From the NCBI GenBank assembly GCA_002749285.1, contig PDPR01000008.1:1-64000 (forward strand): DNA of 64,000 bases. Reading direction: 5' to 3'. Under the pieces are notes generated by a model. The model saw only the letters and a list, made by a program, of their open reading frames with translations. It was not told where the DNA came from and ran no database searches. Of this stretch, positions 46,301 through 54,886 are shown piece after piece. Positions within the stretch are counted from its first letter, which is position 1; each line of letters begins with the position of its first letter. This DNA is from Maribacter sp. GTDB taxonomy: Bacteria; Bacteroidota; Bacteroidia; Flavobacteriales; Flavobacteriaceae. Both the position numbers and the translations under genes were made by a program.

Positions 46301-46542
46301 TACATGCACGATTAGTACCGGGAATGCGTGGGAGATGGCTTTTCAACTTTCTAAGTGTAGTTGCATTCGGTAGTATTATGATGACCTATTTCGGGGTTAA
46401 CTTCTATTTGGTCGGGTTACACAGTTATGCCAGTGGAGAACAGGTGATAACACCCATGTTTATTTGGTATATGGTTTTTGGTGTAGCGCTCCTTGGTGCC
46501 GTTAGTTATTGGCGGTATAGGGTTAATTATGGGAAAAAATAA
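43363..46542 (+). CDS. ccsBA: Cytochrome c biogenesis protein CcsBA (ResB-CcsA fusion)
   Basis: A 1059-residue inner-membrane protein that moves heme to the periplasm and attaches it to apocytochrome c (system II). The N-terminal part is ResB/CcsB: three helices ([47 protein letters not shown]), a large periplasmic domain, then another helix near 430-450. A second periplasmic region follows (about 480-740). The C-terminal CcsA part carries the WWD-type heme-handling motif ([20 protein letters not shown], near residue 955-965) and conserved His (AHQNW, [17 protein letters not shown]). Fused CcsBA of about 1050 residues is normal in Bacteroidota. Monocistronic. Confidence 0.94.
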   Translation: [1059 protein letters not shown]

Positions 46543-46915
46543 GGCTGAAAGTTGATTTGTTGGGGCAAATACCCTAGATGGTAAAATGATATCCATTTTT
46601 CAGTTGGTTCGATAGTGTCTCTTTTGAAATGTTCTACGGTAGGTTCGATTTCCCAAATAGTTTAAACGGGTTCAATAGAGCTATCTGGCCCTTTGGTAAA
46701 TATCCACATTGAAAATAAGGGCATATTACAACAAAGGCTATGGTCCTGATTGACCCGTACCATTCAAGATCCGGGTTGGTTACCCGTAAGTTCTAGGCTG
46801 GTTATAAATATCGAACGGTTTTTTTCGATTGGCCATAATACATTTTTTGATAAATCTTGGATGACCAAAAGAAATTCATAACTTTAACTATCGTTAAAAT
46901 TTAAATTCTGCGATT
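46543..46915. other. Gene-free stretch between ccsBA and the Cys/Met PLP gene
   Basis: No coding pattern or strong terminator is seen. ATCGAA/TTCGAT forms a 6-bp inverted repeat with an 8-base loop near 46818-46837. A partial -7 box (TAACTTTA) lies about 30 bases before the next ATG. Confidence 0.45.
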
Positions 46916-48082
46916 ATGGAAAAAGGTATTAATACCATTTGTACACATGAGGGGGAAATTAAGGATGAGCAGTTCAAGGGGGCCGTTTCCCCATTGTACA
47001 TGGGTACCTCATACGCTTTTGAGGATGTTGAGGTTAAACGGTACCCGAGATATTTCAATACCCCGAACCAAATAGCCTTGTCACAAAAAATAGCAGCTCT
47101 TGAACATACTGGGGCCGCAATGATATTCGGAAGCGGTATGGCGGCCATAAGTACGACCCTTTTGGCATTTTTAAGGGCCGGTGACCATATAGTGCTTCAA
47201 AAAACACTCTACGGGGGAACTTATAATTTCGTTAATGAGGAATTCCCTAAATATGGAATCGAATATTCTTTTACAGAAGGTCTGGAGCCTGAGGATTTCG
47301 AGACAAGGATAAAAGGGAATACCAAGGTTGTTTTTGTGGAAACCCCTTCCAACCCATTGTTGACGATTACCGATTTGTCCGCCATTGCCAAAATGGCAAA
47401 AAAACATGGATTGGTCTCAATGATAGACAATACGTTCGCAAGTCCAGTGAATCAAAATCCAATAGATTTTGGTATCGATATAGTCATTCATAGCGCCACA
47501 AAATATATGGGCGGACATTCTGATATTTGCGCAGGGGCAGTAGCCTCTACCCATGAAAACATGGATCGTATTTTTCAATTGGGCAAAAATCTGGGGGGTA
47601 GTTTAAGTGATTATACGGTGTGGCTTTTAGAACGAAGTATGAAGACCATGGGAATCCGTGTAAAAGCCCAAAATAACAATGCGCAACGTATGGCGGAATT
47701 CTTAGAGGGCCACTCTGAAATAAACAAGGTCTATTACCCAGGTTTGCCCAACCATCCAGGGCATGGATTGGCCAAAGCCCAGATGCGGGGATATGGTGGT
47801 ATGTTGTCTTTTGAATTGAATACAGGGTATAATGCTTCCAAATTCCAAAAAGCATTGAAATTGATAAAACCCTCTATGAGTTTGGCAGGGGTCGAGAGTA
47901 CGGTTTTGCGACCCGCCCAAACCTCCCATGCCCTTTTAGGGGCAAAAGAGCTTGAAAACCAAGGTATATCCGAAGGGTTGATTCGCTTTTCAGTTGGTAT
48001 TGAGGAACCAGAGGATTTGATCAACGATATTGAACAAGCCTTGGAACGAACAAGGCGTCTTTCGGCAATCGATTTACAATAA
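46916..48082 (+). CDS. Cys/Met-metabolism PLP-dependent enzyme (gamma-synthase/lyase family)
   Basis: 388 residues of the cystathionine gamma-synthase/gamma-lyase/methionine gamma-lyase family, cytosolic tetramers using PLP. The PLP lysine is Lys196 (HSATKYMGGHSDICAGAV). Also present are the PLP-stacking segment FGSGMAAISTTLLAF and VETPSNPLLTITDLSAI. The C-terminal PSMSLAGVESTVLRPAQTSHA segment defines the substrate carboxylate site. Sequence alone does not separate synthase from lyase. It precedes bshB1, which makes the precursor of the thiol bacillithiol, a plausible link through cysteine. Confidence 0.88.
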   Translation: MEKGINTICTHEGEIKDEQFKGAVSPLYMGTSYAFEDVEVKRYPRYFNTPNQIALSQKIAALEHTGAAMIFGSGMAAISTTLLAFLRAGDHIVLQKTLYGGTYNFVNEEFPKYGIEYSFTEGLEPEDFETRIKGNTKVVFVETPSNPLLTITDLSAIAKMAKKHGLVSMIDNTFASPVNQNPIDFGIDIVIHSATKYMGGHSDICAGAVASTHENMDRIFQLGKNLGGSLSDYTVWLLERSMKTMGIRVKAQNNNAQRMAEFLEGHSEINKVYYPGLPNHPGHGLAKAQMRGYGGMLSFELNTGYNASKFQKALKLIKPSMSLAGVESTVLRPAQTSHALLGAKELENQGISEGLIRFSVGIEEPEDLINDIEQALERTRRLSAIDLQ

Positions 48083-48142
48083 CACTGATTTTGATTATCG
48101 TTTCCACGAAAGTGGCAGTCTATGAATTAAGGAATAAAATAA

Positions 48143-48865
48143 ATGAAACTGGATATATTGGTTTTCGGGGCACATCCTGATGATGCCGAACTTGGTGCAG
48201 GGGCGACCATAGCCAAAGAAGTGGCGATGGGAAAGAAAGTAGGTATAATCGATTTGACCCGTGGGGAACTGGGAACCCGTGGTTCTGCTGAGATCCGGGA
48301 TAAAGAGGCCGAGGCCGCCGCCAAGATATTGGGGGTTGCGGTTCGTGAGAACCTACAGTTTGCGGATGGGTTTTTCGTAAATGACCAAAAGCATCAAATG
48401 GCCGTAATTCGCATGCTTCGAAAATACCGACCGGAAATTGTTCTATGCAATGCGATCGATGACCGCCATATTGACCATGGAAAAGGGAGTAAATTGGTAA
48501 GTGATGCCTGTTTTTTGAGTGGATTGATAAAAATTGCCTCAAAAATAAAGGGAGGGAACCAGTGGCAAGATCCATGGAGGCCAAAGCGAGTGTATCACTA
48601 TATACAGTGGAAGAATCTGAATCCGGATTTTGTAGTGGATGTTTCGGGTTATATCGATATAAAGACCGAGGCGATTCTGGCATATTCCTCCCAATTCCAT
48701 AACCCGGATAGTGAAGAGCCCGAAACACCTATCAGTAGTAAGAATTTTTTGGATAGTGTGGATTATAGGGCTAAGGACCTAGGTCGGATAATAGGGGTCG
48801 ACTACGCTGAAGGCTTTACGACCGAACGTTTTCCCGGAATCAATGGTTTTGATGATTTATTCTAA
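48143..48865 (+). CDS. bshB1: Bacillithiol biosynthesis deacetylase BshB1
   Basis: 240 residues of the PIG-L/LmbE fold. Zinc-site motif AHPDDAELGAG, then IDLTRGELGTRGSAEIRDKE, and HIDHGKGS supply metal and catalytic residues. The long, BshB1-typical C-terminus contains FVVDVSGYIDIKTEAILAYS and ends GVDYAEGFTTERF. It deacetylates GlcNAc-malate to GlcN-malate in bacillithiol synthesis. BshA and BshC are not in the window. Its stop codon overlaps that of the convergent histidine kinase. Confidence 0.95.
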   Translation: MKLDILVFGAHPDDAELGAGATIAKEVAMGKKVGIIDLTRGELGTRGSAEIRDKEAEAAAKILGVAVRENLQFADGFFVNDQKHQMAVIRMLRKYRPEIVLCNAIDDRHIDHGKGSKLVSDACFLSGLIKIASKIKGGNQWQDPWRPKRVYHYIQWKNLNPDFVVDVSGYIDIKTEAILAYSSQFHNPDSEEPETPISSKNFLDSVDYRAKDLGRIIGVDYAEGFTTERFPGINGFDDLF

Positions 48866-50937
48866 TTGGCCTTCTTTAATTTGTTCTCCATCTTGGGCAG
48901 GGTGAAATAGAAACAAGAACCGTTGGGAACTACACTTTCAACCCAAATCTTGCCATTGTTCTTCTCTATCAATTCCTTACAGAGCGACAGTCCTAAACCA
49001 GTACCTTTTTCGTCATTGGTACCATAGGTGGTTGTGTTGGAATTTTTCTTGAAAAGTTTCTTTTGGGTTTCAGGGTCTATGCCTACCCCATTATCGCGGA
49101 CCGAAATTTTCCACGATGAGTTGTGTTCGATGGCATTAACGGTTATATGCCCTCCTTTGGGAGTGAATTTAATGGCATTACTCATTAGATTTCGGATAAC
49201 GATATCGACATGGTCACTGTCAGACCAACAGAGGGTGTTTTCACCCACCTTATTTACCACACGAATAGATTTGGCCTTGGCGGTTTCCTCTAGTAGGTTT
49301 ATATTGTCATCGACCAAGTTTTCCAAACGGACAATATCTGGTTTTGTGGTGGATCCGTTCATTTGGGTCCTTCCCCAGGAAAGTAGATTGTTCAGTGTAA
49401 ATGAGATATTATCGATATCGGTCTTTAACTTAGGGATAAACTGTAAAAAGTCCTGGGAGCTTATCTCACCATTTTTATAAAGCTGTAGAAGACCTTGGAA
49501 GGTTGCTATGGGGCCCCTAAGGTCATGACCGATTATTGAGAACAATTTATCCTTGGTCTCATTGATTTCCCTTAGTTCTTTTTCATTCTCGACCAGTTTG
49601 GTTGTTTTATCATGTAATTCAATGTTTAGTTTTTTCTGGATTTTTTCATTCCTTCGGACTATGAATGTTATGATCGAGAAGATGATAAGGATCAATAAGG
49701 CTAGGTAGATATATTTTTTTTGATCGGCCAATGCCTTTTCATTTTCGATGATAAGCCTTTCCTTTTGTTTCTCAAAGGACAGCTTGGTAATCAACATGCT
49801 TAGGCTTTTCTTGCCTTTGTTTATCGCAATCGTATCATGTAAGGTCTGAAAAAGTTCATGATAATTCAATGCGGACCTATAATCGCCTTTATTTTTGTTG
49901 GTCCGATATAGGATTTTAGCACTATTCTGGGTTTCTTCGTGAGACTTGATTCGCTTTGAGATCTCAAAGGCCTTTAAGGCATATTCCTCGGCTAGATTGT
50001 TTTCGTCATTCCCTAAATAAGCCTCGGCAATACCATTTAACAGTATGGTCTCACTGCGGCTGTCTTCAATGTCCTTGTGAAGTTCCTCACTTTTTTTGAA
50101 CCAGTATAGTGCCCATCCATAATCTTTCGCCTTTAAATAGGTGCTTCCTTTAACTTGATAGGCATAGGCCAACCAATCCATTATATTGTGTTTCTTAAAG
50201 ACGGATATGCTACTGTTTATATTGTACATGGCATATTTCAATTCCCCCATATCATTGTAAACGGAGGCTAAATTGCTCATTGTTTCCGCCGAATTGACTT
50301 CATCACCTATTCTATCATTGATTTTTTTCACGATCTCAAAGAATTGAATCGCTTCCTCAAAGTCATTTTGGTCTGCATACAAGTAGGCGATATTTTCATT
50401 GATGATCGAAAGCATCATGTCATCCTTTAGCTCAGAGGCAAGTTCAAGACTTTTCAAATTAAGGTTCAATGATTTCTCATAGTCCCCTTGGTAGTAATAT
50501 ACATTGGCGATTTTATTCTCGATATTTAGGATTTCCCCTTTGCTATTTGTGCTTTTGACTATTTTAAGAGCCTTTTGAAAGTACTTGATCGCTTGGTCGT
50601 ACTCTCCTTGATCTTCATAATAATCGCCGATTCCCAATAAGGAAATGCTTTGGGCATATTCATATTTTGCACTTGTGGAATAGGAGTAGGCTTCCTCGGA
50701 AAGTAGATATAGGCTATCGGAATTGAAATATCGCATTTCCCACCCTAGATCATTCAATAAATCAATGAATACAGTATCTTTTGGATTAAAGTCCCTCTTC
50801 GATTTTAATAGCTGTATCTGATTGCGTAGGCTATCCCTACGTGTTATTTGGGAGTGGACCTGGACAAATCCAAAAGCCAGGACCATAAAAGTAATGACCA
50901 GCTTGTTCAATAAGGGAGGTATTCGTTTGATTTTCAT
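48862..50937 (-). CDS. TPR-containing sensor histidine kinase
   Basis: 691 residues. A signal-like start (LVITFMVLAFGFVQVHSQ) puts the following helical region outside the cytoplasm. Residues about 90-380 are seven or more tetratricopeptide repeats (for example GEYDQAIKYFQKALKI, GDYEKSLNLNLKSLELA, NDFEEAIQFFEIV). One transmembrane helix (about 409-427) leads to a coiled coil, HisKA with phospho-acceptor His471 (FSIIGHDLRGPIATFQGLL), and HATPase (NLMSNAIKFTPKGGHITVNA, DNGVGIDPETQKKLF, GTGLGLSLCKELIEKNNGKI). No response regulator is adjacent, so its partner is elsewhere. It senses an unknown periplasmic signal, probably by protein-protein contact. Confidence 0.93.
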   Translation of the reverse strand: MKIKRIPPLLNKLVITFMVLAFGFVQVHSQITRRDSLRNQIQLLKSKRDFNPKDTVFIDLLNDLGWEMRYFNSDSLYLLSEEAYSYSTSAKYEYAQSISLLGIGDYYEDQGEYDQAIKYFQKALKIVKSTNSKGEILNIENKIANVYYYQGDYEKSLNLNLKSLELASELKDDMMLSIINENIAYLYADQNDFEEAIQFFEIVKKINDRIGDEVNSAETMSNLASVYNDMGELKYAMYNINSSISVFKKHNIMDWLAYAYQVKGSTYLKAKDYGWALYWFKKSEELHKDIEDSRSETILLNGIAEAYLGNDENNLAEEYALKAFEISKRIKSHEETQNSAKILYRTNKNKGDYRSALNYHELFQTLHDTIAINKGKKSLSMLITKLSFEKQKERLIIENEKALADQKKYIYLALLILIIFSIITFIVRRNEKIQKKLNIELHDKTTKLVENEKELREINETKDKLFSIIGHDLRGPIATFQGLLQLYKNGEISSQDFLQFIPKLKTDIDNISFTLNNLLSWGRTQMNGSTTKPDIVRLENLVDDNINLLEETAKAKSIRVVNKVGENTLCWSDSDHVDIVIRNLMSNAIKFTPKGGHITVNAIEHNSSWKISVRDNGVGIDPETQKKLFKKNSNTTTYGTNDEKGTGLGLSLCKELIEKNNGKIWVESVVPNGSCFYFTLPKMENKLKKAN

Positions 50938-51164
50938 TTCGATGATATGGCGCTGAAAATATCCATTTGATTCAAGGGATAAAAATACCCCCCTTTTTGG
51001 GTAGATAGGTGAAAAATGTTGTGAAATGCTTGTTTTTTGTGTGTTTTGTCCCTTAATAAGTGTATTTCATCGATAAAATAGTCCTGTTGGATTTTAAAAA
51101 AAGGTATAGGAAGTTCGTATGAAATCGTATTTTCATTATTCTTTTAAAATATACCTTATTTTAG

Positions 51165-51196
51165 TTGCAAAGATCCGTGAAAAAAAATTAACTTTG
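51165..51196 (+). promoter_or_regulatory. Promoter of tRNA-His
   Basis: TTG (51165-51167), 21 bases, TAACTTTG (51189-51196), a consensus Bacteroidota promoter 15 bases before the tRNA. Confidence 0.75.
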
Positions 51197-51211
51197 CCAC
51201 CGCTTTAAATG

Positions 51212-51285
51212 GTGGTTGTAGCTCAGCTGGTTAGAGCGCTGGATTGTGGTTCCAGAGGTCGCCGGTTCGAACCCGGTCTTCCACC
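51212..51285 (+). tRNA. tRNA-His (anticodon GTG)
   Basis: Cloverleaf with D-arm GCTCAGCTGGTTAGAGC, anticodon stem CTGGA/TCCAG around TTGTGGT, and T-arm CCGG TTCGAAC CCGG. A G precedes position 1 at 51211, as expected for the extra G-1 of tRNA-His, facing C73. The acceptor stem has two T-T mismatches (5-68 and 6-67). Anticodon GTG reads His codons. Confidence 0.93.
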
Positions 51286-51295
51286 CAAAAACAAA

Positions 51296-51325
51296 AGCCC
51301 TGGACAAATCCTCAGGGCTTTTTTT
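51296..51325 (+). terminator. Terminator after tRNA-His
   Basis: AGCCCTG, 10-base loop, CAGGGCT, then a T-run to 51325. It ends 22 bases before the stop of the convergent M28 peptidase gene. Confidence 0.88.
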
Positions 51326-51346
51326 GTACTACATAATGACTGCTTT

Positions 51347-52906
51347 TTATTCGATCTTGTCAACTGCTATTTTCTGGTCGCGATTGGCAATTTCCCAAGC
51401 TGTTAGGAATACCAACCGTGTCCTGTTCTCCAATAGGTCGTAATTTATTTTGTCCGGGGTATCGGAAGGTCGATGGTAATCATCATGGGTGCCATTAAAA
51501 TAAAAGATTATCGGAATATTGTTTTTGGCAAAGTTGTAATGGTCGCTTCGATAATAAAAACGGTTGGGGTCGTTCCCATCATTGTATTTGTAATCCAACT
51601 CGATATTCATATGTTTTTTGTTCACTGCTTCAGAGAGGTTGTGCAATTCGGTACTTAATTTATCCGAGCCTATCAAATAAATGTAATTGCGATTGCCTTC
51701 ACGTTTGGGGTCTATTCTGCCTATCATATCAATATTTAGGTTGGCCACGGTATTTTCCAGAGGAAATAGGGGGTCTATATCGGTATAATACCGGGATCCC
51801 AACAATCCTTTTTCCTCTCCGGTGACATGTAAAAGGACAATGGAACGTTTTGGGCCATTTCCTTCATCGGCGGCCTTTTTGAATGCTTCCGCTATTTCTA
51901 GTAATGCCACGGTTCCGGACCCATCATCATCGGCCCCATTATTGATCTCCCCTTTGTCCGTTATCCCTATATGGTCCAGATGGGAGGATATTACTACATA
52001 TTCATCCGGTTTGGTCGACCCTTCGATAACGGCGACAACGTTATTCGACTTGATTACACCACTATTGGGGCTAAGGTTAAGCTTCAAGTCTGTTTTTATG
52101 GTTTTCGTGGAAGCTGTGTTTAAAATATCAGGGTATAAGGCCGTTGCAACATTTTTATTCAGGACAACATTGATGAATTTGGGGGTATCTGTTGTTTTCA
52201 ACGATAGATTCTTGGAAGAATTCCTTTTTTTTCTATTGAAATAATCCTGATACCTAGTATAGTCCGTATCATCAAAATACAACATTCCAAGTCCGCCACG
52301 CTTCTGGATGGCTTTGGAACGCATACCGTAGGCATCGGATACCTTGCTCCATTTTGAATTGCTCCGGGTTCCGGTAACCTTGAAAGTGCCATGGGCGTCC
52401 ACTGGCTCCCCAGATTTCACCAATACCAACTTACCTTCTATATCGATATTCTCATAATCACTGTAATTCCCGTCATCTATACCGTATCCGGCATAGATGA
52501 TGTCGTTAAAATAGCCCTGGGCAGCATCAAAGGCAAGTACATCCCCGCCCAATTCATAATCCATTCCATTTATTTGTAGCTCACCTGTTGGCATTACATC
52601 CATGACCAAGGGGACTTCTTGAAAGTAGTCCCCGTTTTCTTTTGCCGCAGGTATTCCTAAGGACACGTATTCATCCTTGATATATGCTGCGGCTTTCTTC
52701 CCACCCCGTGTTCCGGTCTCACGTCCTTCAAATTCATCCGAAGCGTAGACAAACAGATGTTCTTTCAATTCATTGGATGTTATGGTTTCGGCATAGGCTG
52801 TCCCAACTGATGGGGATGTAGGAACGCTTTCCTTTTCAGGAACCGTTTGTTGGGAAGAATTACAGGCCATTGCTAAACCAACGGCAATAAAAACGAACTT
52901 ATTCAT
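51347..52906 (-). CDS. M28-family metallopeptidase lipoprotein
   Basis: About 519 residues from the ATG at 52906, which begins a lipoprotein signal ending GLAMAC; an upstream Met at 52936 would add ten basic residues. A PA-like insert (about 120-240; DIEGKLVLVKSGEPVDAHGT) precedes the catalytic domain. Zinc ligands and catalysis are shown by SSHLDHIG, INNGADDDGSGTVALLEIAE, LLHVTGEEKGLLGSRYY, NIDMIGRID and YRSDHYNFAKNNIPIIFYF. It is an aminopeptidase-type enzyme anchored in the envelope, likely releasing N-terminal residues from peptides. Alone on its strand. Confidence 0.92.
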   Translation of the reverse strand: MNKFVFIAVGLAMACNSSQQTVPEKESVPTSPSVGTAYAETITSNELKEHLFVYASDEFEGRETGTRGGKKAAAYIKDEYVSLGIPAAKENGDYFQEVPLVMDVMPTGELQINGMDYELGGDVLAFDAAQGYFNDIIYAGYGIDDGNYSDYENIDIEGKLVLVKSGEPVDAHGTFKVTGTRSNSKWSKVSDAYGMRSKAIQKRGGLGMLYFDDTDYTRYQDYFNRKKRNSSKNLSLKTTDTPKFINVVLNKNVATALYPDILNTASTKTIKTDLKLNLSPNSGVIKSNNVVAVIEGSTKPDEYVVISSHLDHIGITDKGEINNGADDDGSGTVALLEIAEAFKKAADEGNGPKRSIVLLHVTGEEKGLLGSRYYTDIDPLFPLENTVANLNIDMIGRIDPKREGNRNYIYLIGSDKLSTELHNLSEAVNKKHMNIELDYKYNDGNDPNRFYYRSDHYNFAKNNIPIIFYFNGTHDDYHRPSDTPDKINYDLLENRTRLVFLTAWEIANRDQKIAVDKIE

Positions 52907-53063
52907 TAGGGGGTATTTTCTTTTTAATGATGTCAAAAATAATGAAAACCTTGGGATAAGCCTTTTTTATTTGGGACACACTGCCCATTAATAGGGTTCT
53001 TTTATTAAGGTCAGCAACCATTTTAGAACATTATTCTATAATTTGGTAGTTGAAACCAAGAAT

Positions 53064-54683
53064 ATGAAAATGAACACCAAAATGATTACGGGCAAGAACT
53101 ATATCGGGAATATGCTCTCTGCAAAAGGTAGTGTAACCTATAAGACGTTCAATCCACAATTGAATATCGAGAATGCTTTTTCCTTTGTTGAGGCTACTGA
53201 GGATGAAATAGACCAAGCGGTAAATCTGGCCGCGGCGGCCTCTACCGAATTTGGGGAGTTGTCGGGAATAATGAAGGCCGGATTCCTAAGGGCTATTGCC
53301 GATGGTATCTTGGCCTTGGACGATCTATTGATCAAGACGTATTGCTCGGAGACAGGTTTGACAAAAGGAAGGGCCATAGCGGAAAGGGATAGGACAATAG
53401 GGCAATTACATGCCTTTGCGGCATTGGTCGAAGAGGGTTCTTGGGTCGAGGCATCCATAGATACCGCCATTCCCGACAGAGCCCCTGTTCCTAAGCCAGA
53501 TTTGCGTAAAATGTTCATTCCATTGGGCCCTGTCGTGGTTTTCGGGGCGAGTAATTTTCCTTTGGCATATTCAACGGCTGGCGGTGATACGGCAGCTGCG
53601 CTTGCAGCTGGTTGCCCGGTAATCGTTAAATCACATCCCATGCATGCCGGTACAGGTGAACTGGTAGCATCGGCCATAATCAATGCCGCTAGGAAAACAA
53701 ATATGCCCAATGGTGTTTTCTCCAATCTGAACAGTAGTGGTATTGAGGTAGGTTCTATCTTGGTAAAGCACCCCAAGGTGAAGGCAGTAGGCTTTACGGG
53801 AAGTGTTGGGGGCGGTAGGGCCATATTCGATCTGGCTTCACAACGCGAGGAACCTATTCCTGTTTTTGCGGAAATGGGAAGTGTGAATCCAGTTGTGATA
53901 TTGCCCAATGCTATGGATGAAAGGGGGGAGGACCTGGCTAAGACCTATGCAAGATCCATAACCTTGGGTACAGGACAGTTCTGTACCAATCCAGGATTGC
54001 TACTAGGCATAAAGAGTGGGGCTCTAACAGGCTTTATTGAAAAGCTTTCAGAAGAGATCGTGAAAATAGAACCCACATGTATGTTACATCCGAATATTAT
54101 CGGGGCCTATGAACGGAAAAAAGAAAAGGCTTTAGCCCAAAAGGGGTTGCAGGTCATGGCGGATATGGGGCCAAACGTACAGGCCAACTATGCCCGACAA
54201 ACCGTAACAACGGTAGAAGGCAAGACCTTTTTGCAGAATACAACATTGCACCAAGAGGTTTTTGGCCCCTATTCCATTGTTGTCCAGTGTGGGGACGTTT
54301 ATCAATTGGAAGAGATCATCAGGAACCTTGAAGGTCAGTTGACAGGTACTATAATCGCTGGGGAAGAAGAATTATTGGCACATCAAAAAATAGTCGGCAT
54401 ATTGCGGGACAGGGTTGGTAGGTTAATATATAACGGTGTGTCAAATGGGGTGGAAGTATGCCCATCCATGCAACATGGTGGCCCTTATCCTGCTTCAACC
54501 GATAGTCGGTTTACTGCTGTAAGTATCCATTCCATAAAACGCTGGGTACGACCGGTCAGTTACCAAAATTGGCCAGATGCCCTATTGCCCGATGCATTGA
54601 AGAATTCAAATCCATTGGGCATTTCCAGATTGGTCAATAATGAACGGACAAAGAACAATATAGGATCGATCCTTGAATATTGA
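53064..54683 (+). CDS. NADP-type aldehyde dehydrogenase (alpha-ketoglutarate semialdehyde dehydrogenase-like)
   Basis: About 539 residues, the long ALDH subgroup that oxidises alpha-ketoglutarate semialdehyde in pentose, glucarate and hydroxyproline breakdown. Signature segments are GPVVVFGASNFPLAYSTAGG, KSHPMHAGTGELVASAI, AVGFTGSVGGGRAIFDLA, the catalytic Glu in VFAEMGSVNPVVILPNA and the nucleophile in GTGQFCTNPGLLLG. The true start is one of three close Met codons from 53064; an in-frame TTG at 53043 is less likely. It is separate from, but upstream of, the sulfatase group, and may finish the breakdown of an acidic algal sugar. Confidence 0.88.
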   Translation: MKMNTKMITGKNYIGNMLSAKGSVTYKTFNPQLNIENAFSFVEATEDEIDQAVNLAAAASTEFGELSGIMKAGFLRAIADGILALDDLLIKTYCSETGLTKGRAIAERDRTIGQLHAFAALVEEGSWVEASIDTAIPDRAPVPKPDLRKMFIPLGPVVVFGASNFPLAYSTAGGDTAAALAAGCPVIVKSHPMHAGTGELVASAIINAARKTNMPNGVFSNLNSSGIEVGSILVKHPKVKAVGFTGSVGGGRAIFDLASQREEPIPVFAEMGSVNPVVILPNAMDERGEDLAKTYARSITLGTGQFCTNPGLLLGIKSGALTGFIEKLSEEIVKIEPTCMLHPNIIGAYERKKEKALAQKGLQVMADMGPNVQANYARQTVTTVEGKTFLQNTTLHQEVFGPYSIVVQCGDVYQLEEIIRNLEGQLTGTIIAGEEELLAHQKIVGILRDRVGRLIYNGVSNGVEVCPSMQHGGPYPASTDSRFTAVSIHSIKRWVRPVSYQNWPDALLPDALKNSNPLGISRLVNNERTKNNIGSILEY

Positions 54684-54886
54684 ATTGTATTCCTGATCGG
54701 GCAAACCCATACCGTAACTTTGGATGGATATTTGAAATTGATAAGGCTGTGCATTGAACTTGCTTAAACCCAAAAAAGTTTAAATGGGCTCATTGTTGAA
54801 ATTCATAATTAAACCCAAGACAATAAAGGATTGTTCCATTATTCTTTTTATATTGATGGTGTAAATAGAATAGAACGAACAACAAC

